A DNA stretch of 64,000 nt from Yponomeuta sedellus (GCA_934045075.1 OW203726.1:17361988-17425987), one strand, 5' to 3'; numbered from the stretch's first letter, positions 1-10,326 are shown. Translations and numbers: made by a program. The notes: generated from the sequence alone by a model not told the origin.

Positions 1-429
1 TCTTTAGTACCACCGACGGAGGCCAAAGGCCGAAACTACTACTCGGCTGGGAGCGGCTACTTAGTGCCGAGGTGCTGTGGCATTCCAGTTGGCCATCGAC
101 TCATTAAAGTTTGAAAATCACGCACTATAATAGAAAAATTTCACCCGAAATAGTTATTTTCATACAAAAATGCGTTTCTTTAGTACCACAGGTGGAGGCC
201 AAAGGCCAAAAAAATTGCTCGTCTGTGAATGGCATCGTGTCACGTAGATATTCAGGTCCCTGAGAAAAATCAAACATTTTGAAATTTCTAATTGCCGGCC
301 GAGTTATTGACGATTGATCAAGGCCAACTTTGTATGAACATTTTGTACTGAAAATCGATTTCCTATAGAAGCCCTCCGCAAGTTTGTACTGCCTGCCGCA
401 AATACCTACCGGGTGAACGACCCGAGTCA
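1..429 (+). repeat. Partial T unit (3' part, class C)
   Basis: The window opens inside a 176-bp monomer (GTACC at 7 and GTACCACAGG at 183, 176 apart) and continues into the standard tail and terminal hairpin. The tail carries the class-C mark, an extra TTGT (AAGTTTGTACTGCC instead of AAGTACTGCC). Confidence 0.9.
410..424 (+). other. Small hairpin ending each T unit (first example)
   Basis: CGGGT-GAACG-ACCCG is a perfect 5-bp inverted repeat about 6 bp before the start motif. It recurs unchanged at the end of all T units I inspected (for example 1733, 10550, 38067, 60529). It occupies the place that the double hairpin takes in G units. Confidence 0.7.
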
Positions 430-466
430 TTATATATATATAAAGCTGCAATCCGGTATACTCACT
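430..466 (+). promoter_or_regulatory. TATA tract plus initiator-like site (first of 47)
   Basis: TTATATATATATAAAGCT (430-447) is followed by TACTCACTGATC. The A of TCACT (464) lies 31 bp after the upstream TATATATA (433) and 25 bp after TATAAA (439), which fits eukaryotic TATA-to-initiator spacing. The combination is kept in both unit kinds and all leader forms even where flanking bases vary. Promoter activity is inference. The tract could equally be a recombination or insertion hotspot. Confidence 0.45.
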
Positions 467-865
467 GATCTAACATAATACGTTTTCTCGGAAATGGCAC
501 GAGTTGGACGAAAATGATGTATGACAAAGTTGTAGGGAATGTACGATATACGGCCATCCTATGGAGCCGATTTTTGAATTTCGAACGCGTTCCACTACGC
601 GAGGGTGCTAACTCTGTCGTTTACCGACCGATTTGGATGAAATTTTCACCCGGCCTTTTCTTCGACACGCCATTTTCGGTTCCGCCGACGGTCGTTCCAA
701 ATTCAAAATACCACCGGAGCTATAGCCCTCCGAAAATCGGCCTTTTTTCGACCTCTACGCAAAAAAGTCGGCAGCCAACTGGGCGCATGCCAGGGACCAG
801 CCGTAAACGGCATCGTGTCGTCAAAGGACCCAGGTATATGAGAAAAATCCGACATTCTGACATTT

Positions 866-877
866 CAAGATGGCGGC
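866..877 (+). promoter_or_regulatory. YY1-like motif CAAGATGGCGGC (first T-unit example)
   Basis: It matches the known vertebrate YY1 consensus (AANATGGCGGC) and lies about 400 bp downstream of the putative start. It is kept in all T units, with only the flanking base varying (GGCCGAG or GGCTGAG). Whether this organism has a YY1/Pho-type factor is unknown. Confidence 0.4.
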
Positions 878-1752
878 CGAGATATTGGCTTTCAAAGGTG
901 TCAAATTTACTATGGAGAATTTCTACAAAAAAATTGTACTGAAAATCATCTTTTTCGTAGAAAATCTTAATTTTTTTGTACCATCGATAGAGGCTAAGCG
1001 CCAAAATGAGTACTTGGCTGAGAATGGCGTCACCACGCCGAGGTGCTGTGGCATTCCAGTTGGCCATCGACCCATTAAAGTTTGAAAATCACCCACTTTA
1101 ATAGAAAATTTTCACCCAAAATAGGACTTTTCATACAAAAATGCATTTCTTTAGTACCACCGACGGAGGCCAAAGGCCGAAACTACTACTCGGCTGGGAG
1201 CGGCTACTTAGTGCCGAGGTGCTGTGGCATTCCAGTTGGCCATCGACCCATTAAAGTTTGAAAATCACCCACTTTAATAGAAAATTTTCACCCAAAATAG
1301 TTATTTTCATACAAAAATGCATTTCTTTAGTACCACCGACGGAGGCCAAAGGCCGAAACTACTACTCGGCTGGGAGCGGCTACTTAGTGCCGAGGTGCTG
1401 TGGCATTCCAGTTGGCCATCGACTCATTAAAGTTTGAAAATCACGCACTATAATAGAAAAATTTCACCCGAAATAGTTATTTTCATACAAAAATGCGTTT
1501 CTTTAGTACCACAGGTGGAGGCCAAAGGCCAAAAAAATTGCTCGTCTGTGAATGGCATCGTGTCACGTAGATATTCAGGTCCCTGAGAAAAATCAAACAT
1601 TTTGAAATTTCTAATTGCCGGCCGAGTTATTGACGATTGATCAAGGCCAACTTTGTATGAACATTTTGTACTGAAAATCGATTTCCTATAGAAGCCCTCC
1701 GCAAGTTTGTACTGCCTGCCGCAAATACCTACCGGGTGAACGACCCGAGTCA

Positions 1753-3075
1753 TTATATATATATAAAGCTGCAATCCGGTATACTCACTGATCTAACATA
1801 ATACGTTTTCTCGGAAATGGCACGAGTTGGACGAAAATGATGTATGACAAAGTTGTAGGGAATGTACGATATACGGCCATCCTATGGAGCCGATTTTTGA
1901 ATTTCGAACGCGTTCCACTACGCGAGGGTGCTAACTCTGTCGTTTACCGACCGATTTGGATGAAATTTTCACCCGGCCTTTTCTTCGACACGCCATTTTC
2001 GGTTCCGCCGACGGTCGTTCCAAATTCAAAATACCACCGGAGCTATAGCCCTCCGAAAATCGGCCTTTTTTCGACCTCTACGCAAAAAAGTCGGCAGCCA
2101 ACTGGGCGCATGCCAGGGACCAGCCGTAAACGGCATCGTGTCGTCAAAGGACCCAGGTATATGAGAAAAATCCGACATTCTGACATTTCAAGATGGCGGC
2201 CGAGATATTGGCTTTCAAAGGTGTCAAATTTACTATGGAGAATTTCTACAAAAAAATTGTACTGAAAATCATCTTTTTCGTAGAAAATCTTAATTTTTTT
2301 GTACCATCGATAGAGGCTAAGCGCCAAAATGAGTACTTGGCTGAGAATGGCGTCACCACGCCGAGGTGCTGTGGCATTCCAGTTGGCCATCGACCCATTA
2401 AAGTTTGAAAATCACCCACTTTAATAGAAAATTTTCACCCAAAATAGGACTTTTCATACAAAAATGCATTTCTTTAGTACCACCGACGGAGGCCAAAGGC
2501 CGAAACTACTACTCGGCTGGGAGCGGCTACTTAGTGCCGAGGTGCTGTGGCATTCCAGTTGGCCATCGACCCATTAAAGTTTGAAAATCACCCACTTTAA
2601 TAGAAAATTTTCACCCAAAATAGTTATTTTCATACAAAAATGCATTTCTTTAGTACCACCGACGGAGGCCAAAGGCCGAAACTACTACTCGGCTGGGAGC
2701 GGCTACTTAGTGCCGAGGTGCTGTGGCATTCCAGTTGGCCATCGACTCATTAAAGTTTGAAAATCACGCACTATAATAGAAAAATTTCACCCGAAATAGT
2801 TATTTTCATACAAAAATGCGTTTCTTTAGTACCACAGGTGGAGGCCAAAGGCCAAAAAAATTGCTCGTCTGTGAATGGCATCGTGTCACGTAGATATTCA
2901 GGTCCCTGAGAAAAATCAAACATTTTGAAATTTCTAATTGCCGGCCGAGTTATTGACGATTGATCAAGGCCAACTTTGTATGAACATTTTGTACTGAAAA
3001 TCGATTTCCTATAGAAGCCCTCCGCAAGTTTGTACTGCCTGCCGCAAATACCTACCGGGTGAACGACCCGAGTCA
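1753..3075 (+). repeat. T unit, class C, leader h1 (1323 bp)
   Basis: By eye an exact copy of the preceding unit at an offset of 1323 bp: same leader, core, three monomer steps and TTGT tail. The pair is a recent tandem duplication. Confidence 0.93.
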
Positions 3076-4399
3076 TTATATATATATAAAGCTGCAATCC
3101 GGTATACTCACTGATCTAACATAATACGTTTTCTCGGAAATGGCACGAGTTGGACGAAAATGATGTATGACAAAGTTGTAGGGAATGTACGATATACGGC
3201 CATCCTATGGAGCCGATTTTTGAATTTCGAACGCGTTCCACTACGCGAGGGTGCTAACTCTGTCGTTTACCGACCGATTTGGATGAAATTTTCACCCGGC
3301 CTTTTCTTCGACACGCCATTTTCGGTTCCGCCGACGGTCGTTCCAAATTCAAAATACCACCGGAGCTATAGCCCTCCGAAAATAGGCCTTTTTTCGACCT
3401 CTACGCAAAAAAGTCGGCAGCCAACTGGGCGCATGCCAGGGACCAGCCGTAAACGGCATCGTGTCGTCAAAGGACCCAGGTATATGAGAAAAATCCGACA
3501 TTCTGACATTTCAAGATGGCGGCTGAGATATTGGCTTTCAAAGGTGTCAAATTTACTATGGAGAATTTCTACAAAAAATTTGTACTGAAAATCATCTTTT
3601 TCGTAGAAAATCTTAATTTTTTTGTACCATCGATAGAGGCTAAGCGCCAAAATGAGTACTTGGCTGAGAATGGCGTCACCACGCCGAGGTGCTGTGGCAT
3701 TCCAGTTGGCCATCGACCCATTAAAGTTTGAAAATCACCCACTTTAATAGAAAAATTTCACCCGAAATAGTTATTTTCATACAAAAATGCATTTCTTTAG
3801 TACCACCGTTGGAGGCCAAAGGCCAAAACTACTACTCGGCTGGGAGCGGCTACTTAGTGCCGAGGTGCTGTGGCATTCCAGTTGGCCATCGACCCATTAA
3901 AGTTTGAAAATCACCCACTTTAATAGAAAAATTTCACCCGAAATAGTTATTTTCATACAAAAATGCATTTCTTTAGTACCACCGTTGGAGGCCAAAGGCC
4001 AAAACTACTACTCGGCTGGGAGCGGCTACTTAGTGCCGAGGTGCTGTGGCATTCCAGTTGGCCATCGACTCATTAAAGTTTGAAAATCACGCACTATAAT
4101 AGAAAAATTTCACCCGAAATAGTTATTTTCATACAAAAATGCATTTCTTTAGTACCACCGACGGAGGCCAAAGGTCAAAAAAATTGCTCATCTGTGAATG
4201 GCATCGTGTCACGTAGATATTCAGGTCCCTGAGAAAAATCAAACATTTTGAAGTTTCTAATTGCCGGCCGAGTTATTGACGATTGATCAAGGCCAACTTT
4301 GTATGAACATTTTGTACTGAAAATCGATTTCCTATAGAAGCCCTCCGCAAGTACTGCCTGCCGCAAATACCTACCGGGTGAACGACCCGAGTCATTATA
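3076..4399 (+). repeat. T unit, variant C, leader h1 (1324 bp)
   Basis: Same plan as its two neighbours but with private differences: AAAATAGG for AAAATCGG near 3381, GCGGCTGAG after the YY1-like motif, TTTGTAC instead of ATTGTAC near 3581, and two monomers with CCGTTGG (3800, 3976). The tail lacks the TTGT mark. An extra TTATA sits just before the next start motif, at the junction with a G unit. Confidence 0.9.
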
Positions 4400-4675
4400 T
4401 TATATATATATAAAGCTACAATCCGGTATACTCACTGATCTATTCATCCATACGTTTTCTCGGAAACGGTAAGATTTGGACGAAAATGATGTATGAGAAA
4501 GTTGTAGGAAATGTATGAATTACAGCCATCCTATGAAGCCGATTTTTGAATTTCGAACGCGTTCCACTACGCGAAGGTGCTAACTCTGTAGTTTACCGGC
4601 CGATTTGGATGAAATTTTGATAGAATGGTGATATAGTGATCCGATTGAAAAAAAAAATTTTGGTTGTTCGAAATT

Positions 4676-4687
4676 CAAAATGGCGGC
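4676..4687 (+). promoter_or_regulatory. YY1-like motif CAAAATGGCGGC in G unit
   Basis: First of two YY1-like sites in G units. The equivalent T-unit position has degenerated to CAAAATACCACC. It is also present in the G units at 22012, 23229 and 60549. Confidence 0.38.
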
Positions 4688-4827
4688 GCAGATATAGCCG
4701 ACCGAAAAATCGACATTTGCGCAAAAAAGTCGGCAGCCAACTGGGCATATGCTGGAGATATGCCGTAAACGGCATCTCGTTGCCAAAGGACCCAGGTATA
4801 TGAGAAAAATCCGACATCTTGGAATTT

Positions 4828-4839
4828 CAAGATGGCGGC
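4828..4839 (+). promoter_or_regulatory. Second YY1-like motif CAAGATGGCGGC in G unit
   Basis: Corresponds to the single T-unit site. In the tandem G units at 22012 and 23229 it reads CAAGATGGCGTC, losing the core. In the G unit at 60549 it is intact. Confidence 0.38.
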
Positions 4840-4918
4840 CGAGATATTGATGATTGAAAATGACAAGTTTTTGTATGGAGATTTAGTACTAAACTTGACT
4901 TTTCAACAGAGAAATGGG

Positions 4919-5377
4919 ACAAACTTGCGAGGCCGGAGGCCGAGCTCCGCGAAGCGGGCACAAAAAGTTCTGCCGCGGCGAGGCCGAAGGCCGAGCTCCG
5001 ATTAGGCCGAGGCCGAAGGCCGAGACCATTCAGGTTACGGCGCACAAGTACCAGCGCAAAAGCAAAATGGGACAAACTTGCGAGGCCGGAGGCCGAGCTC
5101 CGCGAAGCGGGCACGAGGAACCCCGCCGCGGCGAGGCCGAAGGCCGAGCTCCGTCCAGGCCGAGGCCGAAGGCCGAAACCGTTCAGTTAACGGCGCACAA
5201 CTACCAGCGCAAGAGCAAAAAGAGACAAACTTGCGAGGCCGGAGGCCGAGCTCCGCGGAGCGGGCACGAGGAACCCCGCCGCGGCGAGGCCGAAGGCCGA
5301 GCTCCGTCCAGGCCGAGGCCGAAGGCCGAGACCATACATGTTCCCATGCAACAATTCACTACAATAAGTGTCTAGCG
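4919..5377 (+). repeat. Three 153-bp GC-rich repeats
   Basis: ACAAACTTGCGAGGCC starts at 4919, 5072 and 5225. Each repeat holds several GGCC-NNA-GGCC blocks, CCGCCGCGGCGAGG (CTGCCGCGGCGAGG in the first repeat) and a GCGCACAA-type link. The first repeat (CACAAAAAGTTCTGCC) and the last (ACCATACATGTTCCC) have position-specific forms kept in all four G units. Confidence 0.93.
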
Positions 5378-5429
5378 AGGCCCTAGGCCGAGCGCCGCGG
5401 AGAGCGCAGCTCGGAGCGGCTGGGGGTTG

Positions 5430-5463
5430 GCGCGCGTAAGCGCGCAGGGGGCTCGCCCCCTAG
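5430..5463 (+). other. Double-hairpin CTAG terminus of G unit
   Basis: GCGCGC-GTAA-GCGCGC (5430-5445) is a perfect 6-bp stem with a GNRA-type loop. AGGGGG-CTCG-CCCCCT (5446-5461) is a second 6-bp stem, and the unit ends CCCCCTAG followed by T. A GC-rich hairpin near a CTAG end followed by T is a known hallmark of Helitron 3' ends. Here the second stem overlaps the CT of CTAG, which is not the usual spacing. Confidence 0.75.
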
Positions 5464-6608
5464 TTATATATATATAAAGCTACAATGCGATATACTCACT
5501 GATCTAACATCCATACGTTTTCTCCGAAATGGCACGATTTGGATGAAAATGATGTATGAGAAAGTTGTAGGGAATGTACGATATACAGCCATCCTATGGA
5601 GCCGATTTTTGAATTTCGAACGCGTTCCACTACGCGAGGGTGCTAACTCTGTCGTTTACCGACCGATTTGGATGAAATTTTCACCCGGCCTTTTCTTCGA
5701 CACGCCATTTTCGGTTCCGCCGACGGTCGTTCCAAATTCAAAATACCACCGGAGCTATAGCCCTCCGAAAATCGGCCTTTTTTCGACCTCTACGCAAAAA
5801 AGTCGGCAGCCAACTGGGCGCATGCCAGGGACCAGCCGTAAACGGCATCGTGTCGTCAAAGGACCCAGGTATATGAGAAAAATCCGACATTCTGACATTT
5901 CAAGATGGCGGCCGAGATATTGGCTTTCAAAGGTGTCAAATTTACTATGGAGAATTTCTACAAAAAATTTGTACTGAAAATCATCTTTTTCGTAGAAAAT
6001 CGTAATTTTTTTGTACCATCGATGGAGGCTAAGCGCCGAAATGAGTACTTGGCTGGGAATGGCGTCACCACGCCGAAGTACTGTAGCATTCCAGTTGGCC
6101 ATCGACTCATCAAAGTTTGAAAATCACGCACTTTAATAGAAAATTTTCACCCGAAATAGGATTTTTCATACAAAAATGCTTTTTTTTACTACTACCGCTG
6201 GAGGCCAAAGGCCGAAACTACTACTCGGCTGGGAGCGGCTACTTAGTGCCGAGGTGCTGTGGCATTCCAGTTGGCCATCGACTCATCAAAGTTTGAAAAT
6301 CACGCACTTTAATAGAAAAAATTCACACGAAATAGGATTTTTCATACAAAAATGCATTTTTTTAGTACCACCGCTGGAGGCCAAAGGCCAAAAAAATTGC
6401 TCATCTGTGAATGGCATCGTGTCACGTAGATATTCAGGTCCCTGAGAAAAATCAAACATTTTGAAATTTCTAATTACCGGCCGAGTTATTGACGATTGAT
6501 GAAGGCCAACTTTGTATGAACATTTTGTACTGAAAATCGATTTCCTCATAGAAGCCCTCCGCAAGTACTGCCTGCCGCAAATACCTACCGGGTGAACGAC
6601 CCGAGTCA
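5464..6608 (+). repeat. T unit, two-step, mosaic leader h5 (1145 bp)
   Basis: The leader mixes forms: ACAATGCGA and ATCCATACG as in h2, CTCCGAAATGGCACGATTTGG close to h3, and GTATGAGAAAG as in h4. Monomer steps are at 6013, 6189 and 6365. The second monomer is unusually diverged (TACTACTACCGCTGG for the common GTACCACCGACGG). Confidence 0.88.
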
Positions 6609-7158
6609 TTATATATATATAAAGCTGCAATCCGGTATACTCACTGATCTATTCATCCATACGTTTTCTCCGAAACGGTAAGATTTGGACGAAAATGATG
6701 TATGAGAAAGTTGTAGGAAATGTATGAATTACAGCCATCCTATGAAGCCGATTTTTGAATTTCGAACGCGTTCCACTACGCGAGGGTGCTAACTCTGTCG
6801 TTTACCGACCGATTTGGATGAAATTTTCACCCGGCCTTTTCTTCGACACGCCATTTTCGGTTCCGCCGACGGTCGTTCCAAATTCAAAATACCACCGGAG
6901 ATATAGCCCTCCGAAAATCGGCCTTTTTTCGACCTCTACGCAAAAAAGTCGGCAGCCAACTGGGCGCATGCCAGGGACCAGCCGTAAACGGCATCGTGTC
7001 GTCAAAGGACCCAGGTATATGAGAAAAATCCGACATTCTGACATTTCAAGATGGCGGCTGAGATATTGGCTTTCAAAGGTGTCAAATTTACTATGGAGAA
7101 TTTCTACAAAAAATTTGTACTGAAAATCATCTTTTTCGTAGAAAATCTTAATTTTTTT

Positions 7159-10100
7159 GTACCATCGACAGAGGCTAAGCGCCAAAATGAGTACTTGGCT
7201 GAGAATGGCGTCACCACGCCGAGGTGCTGTGGCATTCCAGTTGGCCATCGACTCATTAAAGTTTGAAAATCACGCACTATAATAGAAAAATTTCACCCGA
7301 AATAGTTATTTTCATACAAAAATGCGTTTCTTTAGTACCACCGACGGAGGCCAAAGGCCGAAACTACTACTCGGCTGGGAGCGGCTACTCAGTGCCGAGG
7401 TGCTGTAGCATTCCAGTTGGCCATCGACCCATTAAAGTTTGAAAATCACCCACTTTAATAGAAAAAATTCACCCGAAATAGTTATTTTCATACAAAAATG
7501 CATTTCTTTAGTACCACCGACGGAGGCCAAAGGCCGAAACTACTACTCGGCTGGGAGCGGCTACTCAGTGCCGAGGTGCTGTAGCATTCCAGTTGGCCAT
7601 CGACTCATCAAAGTTTAAAAATCACGCACTATAATAGAAAAATTTCACCCGAAATAGTTATTTTCATACAAAAATGCATTTCTTTAGTACCACCGACGGA
7701 GGCCAAAGGCCAAAACTACTACTCGGCTGGGAGCGGCTACTTAGTGCCGAGGTGCTGTGGCATTCCAGTTGGCCATCGACTCATCAAAGTTTGAAAATCA
7801 CGCACTTTAATAGAAAAATTTCACCCGAAATAGTTATTTTCATACAAAAATGCATTTCTTTAGTACCACCGACGGAGGCCAAAGGCCGAAACTACTACTC
7901 GGCTGGGAGCGGCTACTTAGTGCCGAGGTGCTGTGGCATTTCAGTTGGCCATCGACTCATCAAAGTTTGAAAATCACCCACTTTAATAGAAAATTTTCAC
8001 CCAAAATAGGACTTTTCATACAAAAATGCATTTCTTTAGTAACACCGACGGAGGCCAAAGGCCGAAACTACTACTCGGCTGGGAGCGGCTACTTAGTGCC
8101 GAGGTGCTGTGGCATTCCAGTTGGCCATCGACTCATCAAAGTTTGAAAATCACGCACTTTAATAGAAAAATTTCACCCGAAATAGTTATTTTCATACAAA
8201 AATGCATTTCTTTAGTACCACCGACGGAGGCCAAAGGCCGAAACTACTACTCGGCTGGGAGCGGCTACTCAGTGCCGAGGTGCTGTAGCATTCCAGTTGG
8301 CCATCGACTCATCAAAGTTTAAAAATCACGCACTATAATAGAAAAATTTCACCCGAAATAGTTATTTTCATACAAAAATGCATTTCTTTAGTACCACCGA
8401 CGGAGGCCAAAGGCCAAAACTACTACTCGGCTGGGAGCGGCTACTTAGTGCCGAGGTGCTGTGGCATTCCAGTTGGCCATCGACTCATCAAAGTTTGAAA
8501 ATCACGCACTTTAATAGAAAAATTTCACCCGAAATAGTTATTTTCATACAAAAATGCATTTCTTTAGTACCACCGACGGAGGCCAAAGGCCGAAACTACT
8601 ACTCGGCTGGGAGCGGCTACTTAGTGCCGAGGTGCTGTGGCATTTCAGTTGGCCATCGACTCATCAAAGTTTGAAAATCACCCACTTTAATAGAAAATTT
8701 TCACCCAAAATAGGACTTTTCATACAAAAATGCATTTCTTTAGTAACACCGACGGAGGCCAAAGGCCGAAACTACTACTCGGCTGGGAGCGGCTACTTAG
8801 TGCCGAGGTGCTGTGGCATTCCAGTTGGCCATCGACTCATCAAAGTTTGAAAATCACGCACTTTAATAGAAAAATTTCACCCGAAATAGTTATTTTCATA
8901 CAAAAATGCATTTCTTTAGTACCACCGACGGAGGCCAAAGGCCGAAACTACTACTCGGCTGGGAGCGGCTACTCAGTGCCGAGGTGCTGTAGCATTCCAG
9001 TTGGCCATCGACTCATCAAAGTTTAAAAATCACGCACTATAATAGAAAAATTTCACCCGAAATAGTTATTTTCATACAAAAATGCATTTCTTTAGTACCA
9101 CCGACGGAGGCCAAAGGCCAAAACTACTACTCGGCTGGGAGCGGCTACTTAGTGCCGAGGTGCTGTGGCATTCCAGTTGGCCATCGACTCATCAAAGTTT
9201 GAAAATCACGCACTTTAATAGAAAAATTTCACCCGAAATAGTTATTTTCATACAAAAATGCATTTCTTTAGTACCACCGACGGAGGCCAAAGGCCGAAAC
9301 TACTACTCGGCTGGGAGCGGCTACTTAGTGCCGAGGTGCTGTGGCATTTCAGTTGGCCATCGACTCATCAAAGTTTGAAAATCACCCACTTTAATAGAAA
9401 ATTTTCACCCAAAATAGGACTTTTCATACAAAAATGCATTTCTTTAGTAACACCGACGGAGGCCAAAGGCCGAAACTACTACTCGGCTGGGAGCGGCTAC
9501 TTAGTGCCGAGGTGCTGTGGCATTCCAGTTGGCCATCGACTCATCAAAGTTTGAAAATCACGCACTTTAATAGAAAAATTTCACCCGAAATAGTTATTTT
9601 CATACAAAAATGCATTTCTTTAGTACCACCGACGGAGGCCAAAGGCCGAAACTACTACTCGGCTGGGAGCGGCTACTCAGTGCCGAGGTGCTGTAGCATT
9701 CCAGTTGGCCATCGACTCATCAAAGTTTAAAAATCACGCACTATAATAGAAAAATTTCACCCGAAATAGTTATTTTCATACAAAAATGCATTTCTTTAGT
9801 ACCACCGACGGAGGCCAAAGGCCAAAACTACTACTCGGCTGGGAGCGGCTACTTAGTGCCGAGGTGCTGTGGCATTCCAGTTGGCCATCGACTCATCAAA
9901 GTTTGAAAATCACGCACTTTAATAGAAAAATTTCACCCGAAATAGTTATTTTCATACAAAAATGCATTTCTTTAGTACCACCGACGGAGGCCAAAGGCCG
10001 AAACTACTACTCGGCTGGGAGCGGCTACTTAGTGCCGAGGTGCTGTGGCATTTCAGTTGGCCATCGACTCATCAAAGTTTGAAAATCACCCACTTTAATA

Positions 10101-10326
10101 GAAAATTTTCACCCAAAATAGGACTTTTCATACAAAAATGCATTTCTTTAGTAACACCGACGGAGGCCAAAGGCCGAAACTACTACTCGGCTGGGAGCGG
10201 CTACTTAGTGCCGAGGTGCTGTGGCATTCCAGTTGGCCATCGACTCATCAAAGTTTGAAAATCACCCACTTTAATAGAAAATTTTCACCCAAAATAGGAC
10301 TTTTCATACAAAAATGCATTTTTTTA
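7159..10326 (+). repeat. Array of eighteen 176-bp monomers
   Basis: GTACC or GTAACACC recurs every 176 bp without length change. Each monomer runs from the GGAGGCCAAAGGCC near-palindrome through CTCGGCTGGGAGCGGCTAC, CATTCCAGTTGGCCATCGA and a run of short A/T tracts. It is by far the largest monomer run in the window. Confidence 0.95.
7511..10326 (+). repeat. 704-bp four-monomer higher-order repeat, 4 copies
   Basis: Monomers alternate in the fixed order d-a-b-c: d has CTACTCAGTG, CTGTAGC and GTTTAAAAATC; a has AAAGGCCAAAAC; b has GGCATTTCAG; c begins GTAACACC. The order starts at 7511, 8215, 8919 and 9623, exactly 704 bp apart. The final c ends in the CCCAAAATAGGAC form, a likely conversion or boundary effect. 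Confidence 0.93.

Larger units (their letters stand above)
430..1752 (+). repeat. T unit, class C, leader h1 (1323 bp)
   Basis: Leader and core run to about 977. Three 176-bp steps follow (GTACC at 978, 1154, 1330, 1506), then the TTGT-type tail. The core has the class-C mark CAAAAAAATTGTAC near 928 and the first monomer is the diverged form (ATCGATAGAGG). Confidence 0.93.
4400..5463 (+). repeat. GC-rich G unit with three 153-bp repeats (1064 bp)
   Basis: It starts with the same TATA motif and an h4 leader, and is homologous to T units for about 500 bp. It diverges after GATGAAATTTT, where it continues GATAGAATGG instead of CACCCGG. It carries two YY1-like motifs (4676, 4828), then three 153-bp GC-rich repeats and a double-hairpin end in CCCCCTAG. 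It is one 153-bp repeat shorter than the other three G units. Whether it is a separate mobile element or a divergent satellite unit cannot be settled here. Confidence 0.9.

Noticed and set aside
445..480. Hammerhead-type ribozyme, suggested by CACTGATC
   Set aside because: The conserved core (CTGANGA with a paired GAAA) is not present in the right arrangement, and I could not form three stems.
560..620. CENP-B box, suggested by TTCGAACGCG
   Set aside because: It does not match the essential TTCG-to-CGGGA spacing. A centromeric role would have to rest on other evidence.
860..890. L1-type retrotransposon 5' end because of the YY1-like site
   Set aside because: There are no reverse transcriptase or endonuclease frames, no poly-A tail, and the surroundings are tandem satellite.
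514..942. 142-176-codon open frame downstream of the TATA motif in most T units
   Set aside because: No recognisable domain. Among the unit-to-unit differences I could place in this frame, four change the amino acid and two do not, so there is no sign of protein selection. In h4 units the frame is broken by the stop in GTATGAATTA. It overlaps other equally open frames on both strands.
870..1085. 71-codon frame starting at the ATG of CAAGATGGCGGC, with a good Kozak-like context
   Set aside because: It runs from core into the diverged first monomer and ends in it. The ATG is part of the YY1-like motif. There is no known family, and the sequence is explained by repeat conservation.
7159..10326. 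CRISPR array
   Set aside because: The period is 176 bp with the whole period conserved. There are no short direct repeats separated by unique spacers and no cas genes.
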